Source: Hymenobacter jeollabukensis
GTDB taxonomy: Bacteria > Bacteroidota > Bacteroidia > Cytophagales > Hymenobacteraceae
DNA length: 64,000 nucleotides
NCBI RefSeq assembly: GCF_005771675.1
Contig: NZ_VAJM01000015.1
Span: forward strand, 1 to 64,000
Direction: 5' to 3'
Part shown: positions 17,301-24,576 of the stretch, one piece after another
Numbering within the stretch: the first letter of the stretch is position 1
Layout of the letters: each line of letters begins with the position of its first letter
Notes under the pieces: generated by a model
Seen by the model: only the letters and a program-made list of their open reading frames with translations
The model's database searches: none
Told to the model about the DNA's origin: nothing
Program-made: the position numbers and the translations under genes

Positions 17301-17406
17301 ACAAGGCCTGCCTAAAAATATTGCCTTGAAGCGCGCACAGCTAGCAATGCAGACGAAATACGCACAGCCTTTTTATTGGGCTGGATTTCAGTTGCTGACG
17401 GATTAG
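14335..17406 (+). CDS. Membrane-anchored TPR-CHAT (caspase-like) protein
   Basis: A 1,023-residue protein. Three membrane segments fill the first ~115 residues (about 8-30, 44-68, 92-112). A long TPR array spans ~120-520 (repeated YxxAL...A and QxxYxxAxxYF patterns). The C-terminal CHAT protease domain (~690-1020) has the catalytic His865 in VLHVATHGFF and Cys937 in LVVLSACETALG, followed by EGIYGLQRALKMAGVRSFLVSLW. CHAT proteases cleave proteins and include effectors activated by TPR sensing. The gene follows the sigma and anti-sigma genes after 46 bases on the same strand, so it is probably controlled by them. It could instead act as the protease that cuts the anti-sigma factor. Both catalytic residues are intact. 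Confidence 0.85.
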   Translation: MSKHLSTVAVLGLFGLVAYLLVNIVHLVWTYVNPEGFWSFQVFLDVLRTTFFGLLFVVLLLVAFGILCNSIYRYVRGSLRRDINKGNPLHDLAYVVVLLVSALVEYWWARWWVDKIDSALADKYSYVTQSKKLIAAGSYDQALTEARAAYEHAQAANVGSGKFFLLTHIYQKSSYARLQQLSNTYATTVNYAFCLAETNTSTSQADSLYSVALRLAESKQFSTQPEYRIFPLVSLSQLSLAQGQYQRAERYFDALLPYAQLAQGEDIDYAISALFIFAQRAYQTGQPEKALGLITHAVTLYEQSEESRETSFYARLLISAGLAELRAQRLTQAGQYLVKAQQVVDSKRSKQVYLDFLHAKGIYCMQAAQAGTGDEALLQSGFWHKLGQLLEPARPLTEQFRLEAEQCLQELAAESKDRNGAKSVAYAQNMLALAQLYTRQRQFSQAQPLNDQALGILREVRSSNQDAYFEAQLQGTVNRYYANKKQPLEPAIREVEQYYFTALASRFALFTEEEREHYVLGVSNVTNTLNSIRLLQGGGTAGEQVYNSILGTKSVALFATQHLRQALAGAKGQELSNYHRLLSDRAALNRRRLTGASEAIVEETELKSREKQLLYQLATTSHFTPFNPGAVRWNDVRQALQDRETAIEIVALPTRPLAPDSLTYYALLTQRAYAQPKVVPLFQEHRLTRLLNQAGATEARVNRIYQEKRDSLYQLIWAPIASEVAGSRKIYLSVSGVLHTVSFAGFLPPTTPEVVLLSSTRQLTTRRDAAVGYKAAALFGNINYDYTTKRADSAAALRSAVNTAKWPRSHFAPLPYTAVELASIQNLLERRVPGAVTLFEDTVASEAAFMRVAQANPTVLHVATHGFFLPSKSSTNQFNLSVGSSAYDEQPLSRSGIILAGANAAGATQADHDGILTAEELARLDMAHVDLVVLSACETALGTVKGSEGIYGLQRALKMAGVRSFLVSLWKVPDKQTAELMALFYEGYVQGLPKNIALKRAQLAMQTKYAQPFYWAGFQLLTD

Positions 17407-17986
17407 TAGGCTGTTCCAGCCAGCGCTAACATTTGCGGAACGACAAGTCGACTCTGTTGGGAACTCTCGGCTGAGTTTCGACTACGCCGGCAAATACGGT
17501 AATTGATACTTGAGTTTTCAATTTGCAAATCGCAAACAGCCAGTTTGCTCATTTTGTAAAGTTTTTCTGCTGCGAAACATTACAAAATGATAGGTGTATT
17601 GCTTGATAAACAGTTGGTTGTTCCTAGTGGATGATCATAGCTGCGCTGCCAGTGCGGACGAGTTTCAACAGGTGAGCCAAGGAACTGGCTTGGCCGTTAG
17701 ACGCCAGCCCCATCTATTCAGGGGCCAGAGTGAATATTCTCCGCAGCTATCCAATAATCCAGCAGATAAGCAGGACTTTTGAAGCCAAAATCGGAGTAAT
17801 TAATACAGGGTATGATTTAAGATTAAACTTCAGCTAATTGGCTCACAATAGGCTCAGCATGCACGGTCGGGATGTGATAAATGGCGTTTTCTGATACATA
17901 AGGGCCGTTTTTTGTGTGCGGCCGTGCCAGGGCAATGGGCTCACTAAGGGCTCACAGGTGCTTGGGGGGGCGAACCCGGGCCAAGG
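17407..17986. other. Gene-free 580-bp region with paired GGCTCAC repeats
   Basis: No convincing gene. It separates the convergent CHAT and Fic genes. The 3' third holds GGCTCA(C) at 17840, 17851, 17938 and 17949: two pairs, each with 11-base periodicity, 98 bases apart. This is the spacing expected for a protein binding one face of the helix. It may be an attachment or arm-type site of a lost recombinase. No clear T-tract terminator was seen. Confidence 0.4.
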
Positions 17987-19453
17987 CTACCACACCATCT
18001 CTTCGTTGGCTTCGTCAAACGCCCGGACCTGGGTAAGCTGTGCTTTCAGCGAACCATAGGAATCCGGCCGCAGCTCCGCCGTAAACGCCTGGGCCCGGTC
18101 AAGCATCCGCAGGTACAACCCTGGGTCACGTTGCCGGCTCAGCCGGCGCAATGCCCGCAGGTAGTCCTGGCGGTAGCTGGTGGTGATGATGAGGCGACTC
18201 AGCCCCCCGCGCACCAGCTCCGCATTCATCATGATGCGGGCTAGGCGGCCGTTGCCGTCGTCGAAGGGGTGCACCTCGCTGACGATGAACATCATCATGG
18301 CCGCCCGGGCCAGTGGGTGTTCCAAGGCGTTGTAGCACGCGAAACCCTGGTGCAGGGTGCCGCGCACCAGCTCAGGCTCCACGAAGTTGGTGTTGCCGGC
18401 CTGGTTGGCGCGCTCCTTCCACTGGCCGGGGCGCTTGTCGGGCCGCTCGCGCAGCAGCGTGGCGTGCCGGCGCTGCAGCAGGGCCAGCAGCTCGTCGGCC
18501 GTCGCGGGCACCACCCGCATTTCCGCGGGGTTGCTGACCAGGTGGTACGTGCTCAGCACGTCGTGCGAATCCGCGTGCCGGCCGGGCACGGGCGCGTTAC
18601 CCAGCACCATGTCGTGCGCCTCGTCCACTTCGAAGACGGTTCCCTCGATGAAGTTGGAGAAGTAGGCCTCGAAGAAGGCCAGTTCGTAGTAGGCCGGCGG
18701 CTGGGGCGCCGAGTCGGGGCGGCTGGGTAATGGGTGCTGGCGCAGGGACGTGAGCAGGGTGGTGAACAGCTCCAGCCGGTCCGGGTCGTAGGGTAGGCCC
18801 AACACCCGCGCCCGGGCAACGGGCGAAGTGAGTAGCTTGCTGGGGGCCGTGGTCAGCAGCGCGGCGATAACCTTAGTGAGACGGTCAAACTCGCTTTCCC
18901 AGCCCAAGTGGGCGGCCATTGTGCGGGCCTGGTCGCGCAGCGCGTTGAGGCCCTCCTCGCCGCGCACGCGCAGCAGGCGCTCCAAGTACTCCTCTACGGC
19001 CGACCCAGGCAGGGTTTTGCTGATGCCACCGCGGGTGCGCCCCGGCTGAAAGTTCTCGAGCAGGGCCCTGGTTTCGGACGCAAAATACAAGGTGCTGTTG
19101 CCAAAGGGACGGTCCAGCTCCTGTGGCCCCGGGCCGGGAACCAGGTGCACGGTAAGCCCCGGCAAGGACACTTTTTTGGCGTATTTGTAGGTAAGGAAAA
19201 TATCCCCTTCCGGCGTAGGCTGCGCGTCCAGGCCCGAGCGGTGGCTGATGACGGCGTTAGGGTAGAGGTGGCCGAGCAGCGGCAGCCACTGCCGGCGCAC
19301 GAGCAGGGCTGGGTCAGTGGTCAGGTCCGGGGTGTACACACGGGGCAGCAGCTCCCGCAGCTCCCCGGCCTGGCGGGCCTGCTGGATACGCCGGCTGGCA
19401 GCTTTATCAGAAGTACCAAAAACCAACAAGGGCCAATAGCTCTTTTTTTCCAT
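17987..19453 (-). CDS. Fic-domain AMP transferase with AbiEi-like N-terminus
   Basis: A 488-residue protein. Residues ~10-150 resemble the AbiEi-type antitoxin/winged-helix region (RIQQARQAGELRELLPRVYT, then ISHRSGLDAQPTPEGDIFLTY). The Fic core carries the complete motif H395-P-F-D-D-G-N-G-R403, so it should bind ATP and transfer AMP or a related group to a protein. Upstream, S266-N-F-I-E-G271 fits the inhibitory [S/T]xxxE[G/N] helix that clamps the active site; E270 would be the inhibitory Glu. So the enzyme carries its own brake and possibly its own DNA-binding part. A Fic protein (SoFic) is known to give phage defence, which makes that role reasonable here. Three copies of TTTTCCA(T)TTA lie at and upstream of the start. 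Confidence 0.85.
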   Translation of the reverse strand: MEKKSYWPLLVFGTSDKAASRRIQQARQAGELRELLPRVYTPDLTTDPALLVRRQWLPLLGHLYPNAVISHRSGLDAQPTPEGDIFLTYKYAKKVSLPGLTVHLVPGPGPQELDRPFGNSTLYFASETRALLENFQPGRTRGGISKTLPGSAVEEYLERLLRVRGEEGLNALRDQARTMAAHLGWESEFDRLTKVIAALLTTAPSKLLTSPVARARVLGLPYDPDRLELFTTLLTSLRQHPLPSRPDSAPQPPAYYELAFFEAYFSNFIEGTVFEVDEAHDMVLGNAPVPGRHADSHDVLSTYHLVSNPAEMRVVPATADELLALLQRRHATLLRERPDKRPGQWKERANQAGNTNFVEPELVRGTLHQGFACYNALEHPLARAAMMMFIVSEVHPFDDGNGRLARIMMNAELVRGGLSRLIITTSYRQDYLRALRRLSRQRDPGLYLRMLDRAQAFTAELRPDSYGSLKAQLTQVRAFDEANEEMVW

Positions 19454-19529
19454 TAAGCGAGAGTAGCAAACCAGGCAGATGGATAATTTTCCAATTACAA
19501 ACTAAAATTAGCGAATATTTTCCATTAAG
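19446..19529. promoter_or_regulatory. Repeated TTTTCCATTAAG boxes at the Fic start
   Basis: TTTTCCATTAAG occurs at 19446-19457 (spanning the Fic start codon on the minus strand) and again, identical, at 19518-19529. A partial copy (TTTTCCAATTA) lies between them at 19487-19497. The copies are in direct orientation. They may be binding sites for the winged-helix part of the Fic protein itself, which would give autoregulation. Confidence 0.35.
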
Positions 19530-20032
19530 ACACGTAGGGTTTTACTACAGGGCGGATTTAGAGAACAAGCGTAGCTGACGGTCTATGCCGGACTACAGCG
19601 CAGGATAAAATCTCCGGGCGATTAGAAAAGTGAGGTGAGATTGCGGTCCTTTCATGCAAAATCGCTTGTTAAACGCCGGAAAAAATCATGCTACTAAGCT
19701 TAACGGCGGCTTGTCTTATGCGTATTGGCTAGCTTTGCTGTCCTAAGCAGTTACCGAGCATGCTGGCCTTGACATCTACCGATTTGCATCGTTGCCCCCG
19801 GTCAGCAGGTCTCTCTGCGAACTGGCTGGGCTGGACGCACCGGCAGTCGCTGCCTATTCAGGAGCGGCCTGCCCTCTTCGTGGGTTCCCTCGGGTAATGC
19901 TTCCGTGCAGGTAGCAATCGGCACGCTCAAACGCCTTATGGGCTCGTTGAGGCTGATTCCCTGTTTTCTGTCCGGCCCCAAAGGCGGCCGCAGGCAGCGC
20001 GTTTCCCATCCTTTCCGAAGACAAGCTATTTT
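19530..20032. other. Gene-free region, about 500 bp
   Basis: No gene is supported. Short open frames on both strands have no recognisable content. It lies between the Fic promoter and a small + strand gene, and probably holds promoters for both plus decayed sequence. Confidence 0.4.
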
Positions 20033-20293
20033 ATGGCCGCGAGTCCCTATCGCCGCTTTTCCAGCATTTGCCCTACCGTACAGGCGCTGCTGATTCGGCT
20101 CATTCAAGAAGAATTTACCCCTTTGCTACCATTCGCCACCGAAGTGCCTGCCGCCGCCTGGGTCCGGGCAATTACGCTGGCTGATCCGAGCTTTCTGTAT
20201 TGCGCCGCCCAGGAGCCTGTGATTCGGATTTGCCCGGAGTCCTATAAGCAGCTACAAGAGCACCTGGAGCAGGAACTGGTACCGGCTGCATAG
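20033..20293 (+). CDS. Small hypothetical protein
   Basis: An 86-residue protein with helix-rich ends and no signal peptide. Not recognised. Its best support is context: a perfect 15-bp terminator stem begins 11 bases after the stop. It is a lone + strand gene before the minus-strand conjugation operon and may belong to the element. Confidence 0.45.
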   Translation: MAASPYRRFSSICPTVQALLIRLIQEEFTPLLPFATEVPAAAWVRAITLADPSFLYCAAQEPVIRICPESYKQLQEHLEQELVPAA

Positions 20294-20304
20294 TAGGGGC
20301 AAAA

Positions 20305-20339
20305 AGCAAGGCCGACCAGAAATCCTGGTCGGCCTTGCT
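20305..20339. terminator. Bidirectional terminator
   Basis: A perfect 15-bp stem (AGCAAGGCCGACCAG with its complement CTGGTCGGCCTTGCT) and a 5-base loop. An A-run on the left acts as a T-tract for minus-strand transcripts. It can end both the small + strand gene and the conjugation operon that arrives from the right. Confidence 0.8.
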
Positions 20340-20377
20340 GTTCAAGCCATTCCGGCCGTGCACCGCAATTTTTTTCC

Positions 20378-20765
20378 CTACTGCCCCAGCACATACACCG
20401 GAACGGCCTGCGCGTCAGCGCCGCGGCCGGTTTCCTTTTTCACCTCCCGGCCATCGAACAGGATGGCAGCCGTGATTTCCGAGGAGGCCGTGCCCCCTTC
20501 AGGCTGGCCAGCAGACTCAGGTGGTCCCCCTGCTTCATGGTGCGCTGAAGCGGTAGGCGGCCGGCAGTGAGACGTTATTGACTGTGGTACCGCCGCCGCT
20601 CTCGTTGTCGTAGCTGATGTAGTCCGACGCCGGGGCAGTGGTAGAGGAAATGCGATATTCCACCTCGTATCCTTTAAGGCCGGTGGACGTCGCGTCGTCT
20701 TTGGAGCAGCTGCTGGCCGTGGCCAGGGCGGCGCAGCTCAGCAGTAATCAGGCAAATTGTTTCAT
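20378..20765 (-). pseudogene. Small lipoprotein pseudogene, last gene of the conjugation operon
   Basis: The minus strand from the ATG at 20765 reads MKQFA, an immediate TGA, then a lipoprotein signal (LLLSCAALATASSC) and the mature start SKDDATSTGLKGYEVEYRIS. Frame changes near 20545 and 20500 are needed to follow the rest (MKQGDHLSLLASL, then ITAAILFDGREVKKETGRG) to a TAG at 20380-20378. The pattern of strands and the phrase YEVEYRI...YISYDNESGG resemble small MmpS-like or immunoglobulin-like secreted lipoproteins. With a stop at codon 6 and at least two frameshifts it is dead. Confidence 0.65.
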
Positions 20766-20778
20766 CGGTCGGAAAGCA

Positions 20779-21318
20779 TTAGCGGAAGTGATACCGCAGG
20801 CCGGCGCCGGCGTAACCCGGCCACTGGTCGAGCAGCGGATTGTTGAACAGGTAGCCCTTAGTGGCGGTGGCCACGAGCGAGATGCGGTTGCCGAGGAACA
20901 CGTCCACTTCGGCCCCGGCCTGCGGACCGTAGGTAAAGCGCTGCGGCTGTCTGGCGTCGGCCGGTAGCTCCGTAGTGCCGTGCTCACCGGTGCGCTCGTA
21001 GCCCGCTGCGGCCCCTAGCAGCAGGTGCACATAGGCTACTTCCCCGAAATGCAGCAGCTGCGGAGCCAGCAGCACCCGGCCCGCGTAGCTGGCGTATTCG
21101 CCGCGGCCATCCAGCCTGCCGGTTTCGCGCAGACCGCTGGCCCGCAGGGCCAAGTGATTGGTGAGCATGCTGATGTAGCTCAGTTCGTAGTAGGTGCCTT
21201 GTTCGGAGCGGCCCAGGTGGGCGCCCCAGCTAGAAATATGTCGGACGTGGCGCTGGGCGAGCGCCGGCACGGTGCCGACCCCCACCAGCAGCAAAGCCGC
21301 TAGCAATAAGTTCTTCAT
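20779..21318 (-). CDS. traO: Conjugal transfer outer-membrane protein TraO
   Basis: A 179-residue protein with a signal peptide (1-21, cut after ALA), then alternating strands of a small outer-membrane beta-barrel ending in the aromatic-basic terminus YHFR. The segment GPQAGAEVDVFLGNRISLVATATKGYLFNN is characteristic of Bacteroidetes TraO. It is the last intact gene of the mating-pair operon, seven bases or less after its neighbour. TraO is required for assembly of the transfer apparatus in CTnDOT-type elements, but its exact role is unclear. Confidence 0.75.
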   Translation of the reverse strand: MKNLLLAALLLVGVGTVPALAQRHVRHISSWGAHLGRSEQGTYYELSYISMLTNHLALRASGLRETGRLDGRGEYASYAGRVLLAPQLLHFGEVAYVHLLLGAAAGYERTGEHGTTELPADARQPQRFTYGPQAGAEVDVFLGNRISLVATATKGYLFNNPLLDQWPGYAGAGLRYHFR

Positions 21319-21324
21319 GGAAGG

Positions 21325-22215
21325 TTAGTTGCGGGGACGAGACCGGTCCGCTTTGATTAGGGCGTTTTGCACCAGGATGTCAGAGTACACCATTTCAGCC
21401 GCTTGCCGCGAGGGGCCGGGCTGGGCAGCTTCGGCCAGCAGCCGGTCGGCTTCCTGGCGCAGTTGCATGGCCTTAATCATGTTTTCGTTAGAAGTATTCA
21501 GGGCCACCATCCGCTCGCCCTCGGTCATGGCGTAGCGGCCGGGGTTCTTGAGCGTAGCATTCATCTCGATGCTCTGCTGGGTCATCTCGTCGGCAATCTT
21601 GTAGTAGCCGAAGGCCGTGGCAATCTTTTTCTTCTGCATCATCTCCTCGTAGGCAAACGTGGAGACGGCGGCTTCCTCGCGCTTGAGCTGGTACTCGCGG
21701 GAGCTCATGCGGTTGTTGCCCGCCGTAGCGCCCGAGCCGAAGCGCGAAAACACGTCATACACCGTGTTCAAATCCTGCTGGGGGTTATTGAGCTGCAGGG
21801 CCTGGCGCAGGCGCTCGGCCTTCTGAAACACGGGCATGTACTGGTTGCTCTGCCCCCGGCCCGACATGGCCAGGGCGCGGGCGAACAGCTCCTGGGGGTT
21901 GGAGAGCCGCAGATCCTGAATGCTCTGCACCTTGCGCAGGTCGGCCTGCACCTGGCGCTGCAGCTGCAGGGTCTCGTCGGTAATGTCTTTGACCTGCCCG
22001 GTAATGTCCTTGGTGACACCAGCAATGTGCTTGGCGTCCTTAATGACCTGATAGTTTTTGACTGTTTCGGTCCACTGCGCGAGGCGCTTGGCAAACTCAC
22101 CAATCTGCACGCCCATGTGCAGCGGGTCGTTCACTACCATCTGCGCCCGGGCGGCCGGGGCCGACGCCAGGGCCAGGGCGAAGGCCACGAGGGTCGGAAA
22201 AAGCGTCTTTTTCAT
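21325..22215 (-). CDS. VirB5/TraI-like periplasmic conjugation protein
   Basis: A 296-residue protein with a signal peptide (cut near residue 24, ARA) and a mature start QMVVNDPLHMGVQIGEFAKRL. The following helical region (ETVKNYQVIKDAKHIAGVTKDI) is typical of VirB5-like and DUF4141 (TraI-type) proteins of Bacteroidetes conjugation systems. The rest is almost wholly helical. It would lie in the periplasm and may be a minor pilus or core component. Located between traM and traO on one transcript. Family assignment is by pattern and position. Confidence 0.6.
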   Translation of the reverse strand: MKKTLFPTLVAFALALASAPAARAQMVVNDPLHMGVQIGEFAKRLAQWTETVKNYQVIKDAKHIAGVTKDITGQVKDITDETLQLQRQVQADLRKVQSIQDLRLSNPQELFARALAMSGRGQSNQYMPVFQKAERLRQALQLNNPQQDLNTVYDVFSRFGSGATAGNNRMSSREYQLKREEAAVSTFAYEEMMQKKKIATAFGYYKIADEMTQQSIEMNATLKNPGRYAMTEGERMVALNTSNENMIKAMQLRQEADRLLAEAAQPGPSRQAAEMVYSDILVQNALIKADRSRPRN

Positions 22216-22239
22216 CGTTGTATCCGGTTTAGTGAAAGG

Positions 22240-23640
22240 TTAGCGGGCCGCGGCTTCGGGGCCGAGCTGGCCGGCCGCCGCGGTGGTAATCAGAATGGGG
22301 TAGCCATCGGGCAGCAGCACGTCGCGCAGCCGGGTGCGGGTTTTGGGCCGCGAGAGCACCGAGGCGGCCACGCGGCCACCCACGCCCACCACGGAGTTGG
22401 CAGCTGAGGCGGAGCGGTCGATGGCCGTGCTGATTTCCTGGGTAGTTTGCTGCTGCAGTTCGTGGCTGGCCATGTTCGCCTCGCGGGCCACGCGCTTTAC
22501 CGGGTCAATCATGATGCCCGGCATGTAGTTGAAGTCGTAGATATCGGCCTGCACCCGCGTCGGGCCGAGGCGGTTGACTTCCAGCGTCACGTTGTTGGTG
22601 CCCACGGTGGCCACGCAGGCGAAAACCATGTTCTTGGGAAAGGTCACGCCCGAGATAACGGCATCCTCCAGTAGGCGCAGGATGACCACCGAGCCGGTGC
22701 GCACCTTCTGTTCCCCGTTGATGACGCACTTGAAAAACACGTCCGAGGCCAGCTGTTGCTCGCGCTGGCTGCCCTGGGCCATCATCCGCGCCGAATTGCC
22801 CACCTTAACCGTACTGAAGCCGTTCAAGCCGGGGGCATTCAGGCGGGTAGCCAGCAGCTGCGCGGTCTGGTTGGGGTCGCGGTAGCGCTTGCCGGTCATG
22901 CGCTCGTAGGCCGCGCGGGTTTCAGGTGGGGAGGAGCCCAGCATGGCCAGCACGTCCGGGTCGGTTTCAAACGGAGTGCCGTCCACGTCGCGGGCTGGGA
23001 CCAGGCTGCGGCCGGCCCAGCCGGAACCAGCGCCCGCGCGGCGCCCACTGCCGCCCCCGGCCGTCAGCCGCCGGCGGGGCACGACCAGCGTCTGCGCCCG
23101 GTAGGAGCCCGTGGCCGGGTCCTGAATGGTAGTTTCGATGGTGTCCACGTCGGCCGCGGCTAGGCGGGCGGCTTCTGCCCGGCGGCTGGCAGCCTGCGCG
23201 GCCGCCTGGGCGCGGCGCCGCTTGCGCAGGGCCAGGCCGGTGGTGTCAACGGCAAATACGTCCACGACATCCTGGTCGGTGGTGCGGGCCGGGGCGCTCT
23301 GGGCGTCCTGCTCGGCGCGGCGCTGGGCTTCTATCTGGGCGGAGGGCGAGGCAGCGGGCACCGGAGGAGCCGTTTCCACCGAAGGTATTTCGGGCTCGAT
23401 GTTGGCCGATGCGGCTGCCACTGGTTCGCGCTCCTGCTGGGCCGCCCGTTGCGCGGCTTTCAGCCACAGCAGCAGGCCACCGATGATGAGCACCAGCAGC
23501 AGGCCGGCTAGGGCCATCCAATTGGCGCGGAGGAGCTCAGCAGGGGTGCGCTTAACCGGGGCAGAGGCCGGAGCAGATTGCTCGGCTTCCGGATTGGAAA
23601 CGGTTCGGTCGTCTGACGTTGGGGGAATGATGGGTTCCAT
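22240..23640 (-). CDS. traM: Conjugative transposon protein TraM (VirB10-like)
   Basis: A 466-residue protein: a short cytoplasmic Pro/Ala-rich start, one membrane segment (41-61), a long periplasmic linker rich in Ala, Arg and Gln, and a C-terminal beta domain from ~300 with the TraM signatures FFKCVINGEQKVRTGSVVILRLLEDAVISGV and LEVNRL. It spans the periplasm like VirB10 and links the inner and outer parts of the channel. It lies downstream of traN, the reverse of the order known from CTnDOT. Confidence 0.85.
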   Translation of the reverse strand: MEPIIPPTSDDRTVSNPEAEQSAPASAPVKRTPAELLRANWMALAGLLLVLIIGGLLLWLKAAQRAAQQEREPVAAASANIEPEIPSVETAPPVPAASPSAQIEAQRRAEQDAQSAPARTTDQDVVDVFAVDTTGLALRKRRRAQAAAQAASRRAEAARLAAADVDTIETTIQDPATGSYRAQTLVVPRRRLTAGGGSGRRAGAGSGWAGRSLVPARDVDGTPFETDPDVLAMLGSSPPETRAAYERMTGKRYRDPNQTAQLLATRLNAPGLNGFSTVKVGNSARMMAQGSQREQQLASDVFFKCVINGEQKVRTGSVVILRLLEDAVISGVTFPKNMVFACVATVGTNNVTLEVNRLGPTRVQADIYDFNYMPGIMIDPVKRVAREANMASHELQQQTTQEISTAIDRSASAANSVVGVGGRVAASVLSRPKTRTRLRDVLLPDGYPILITTAAAGQLGPEAAAR

Positions 23641-23657
23641 AGCAGAGAATAGCGGCG

Positions 23658-24557
23658 TTAGATGGTAGCGGCGCGGTTAATCACGCGGGAGGGCACGGGC
23701 AACACCAGCACCCGGGCGCCATTGAGTTCGCGCAGGGTTACTTCCAGGTAGCCGCGCTCGGTGGCCGCATACAGCGGAATGGCATAGGTTAAGTAGCCCG
23801 TAGAGCGCCCGGTAATCACCTGGTTCGGCCGCCCGCCTGAGGGGGCCAGCGGGCGCCGGGCCTCGTTCTTCTTGCGGGCCAGAAACTTCTTCTGGGCGTT
23901 TTCCACCAGCTGGAAGTCGGTGAAATCCACGTTGTAGTCAATGTTGGTCTTGTTGATGACTTTGAAGCGCAGATAGGTAAAGTCCTTATCGTTGCGCACG
24001 TTGGCCAGCGACAGCACTAGGTCGTTGTCGACCACGGCCACGGCCTGGTGCTCTTCCCGGGCTTTGCGCAGTTGGCTGAGCTTACCCTCAACGACGGCTT
24101 TTTTTTCGCGCTCCTTGTCCAGGGCCAGCTCGTTTTCCGGCGCGGCCCCCGTGGACGAGACGCTTTTGCCGTTAATGCTCAGCACGCCGTCCTTCTGGAA
24201 ATCGTAGAGCTGCATAACCGGCCGGTTGGCGTACACGAGGCGGCCCATCCAGTACTTGGATCCGTAGCGGATGAGCATGGGCGTGGGCGGGGCATGCTTG
24301 CGCTTAGCGCGCACGAACACGGCATTGGCTTCAATCTTGACCAGGTAGTTGCCGGCCATGCCCACGTCGACCAGCGACACGGGCCCGCCAAACACCAGGT
24401 AGGTCGTGGAGGAATCGGATACGGCCACGTCTAGCAGGTTGTCCGAGGTAGCCAACGCCGTAGTCGAGGTGGAGGCAGTACTTTGCGCAGCAGCCGGCGC
24501 CATTTGCAGCAGTAGTAAAAACAGCCCCAGCAAGGCCGGGAGGGTGTAAAGTCGCAT
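23658..24557 (-). CDS. traN: Conjugative transposon protein TraN (DUF4138, VirB9-like)
   Basis: A 299-residue periplasmic protein with a signal peptide (1-24, cut after AAA). The beta-rich body with VKIEANAVFVRAKRKHAPPTPMLIRYG and the later LRFKVINKTNIDYNVDFTDFQLVE matches DUF4138/TraN, the VirB9-like subunit of the outer-membrane core. The C-terminal GYLTYAIPLYAATERGYLEVTLRELNGAR is also typical. It probably pairs with the TraM beta domain. Confidence 0.85.
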   Translation of the reverse strand: MRLYTLPALLGLFLLLLQMAPAAAQSTASTSTTALATSDNLLDVAVSDSSTTYLVFGGPVSLVDVGMAGNYLVKIEANAVFVRAKRKHAPPTPMLIRYGSKYWMGRLVYANRPVMQLYDFQKDGVLSINGKSVSSTGAAPENELALDKEREKKAVVEGKLSQLRKAREEHQAVAVVDNDLVLSLANVRNDKDFTYLRFKVINKTNIDYNVDFTDFQLVENAQKKFLARKKNEARRPLAPSGGRPNQVITGRSTGYLTYAIPLYAATERGYLEVTLRELNGARVLVLPVPSRVINRAATI

Positions 24558-24576
24558 CGGAGGAAGGAATTAGTGA

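Noticed and set aside
17594-17782. 62-codon frame between CHAT and Fic genes
   Set aside because: No motif, poor composition and no operon context.
21367-22407. 346-codon + strand frame opposite the VirB5-like gene and the end of traM
   Set aside because: The minus-strand genes fit an operon with signal peptides and known families; this frame has no such features.
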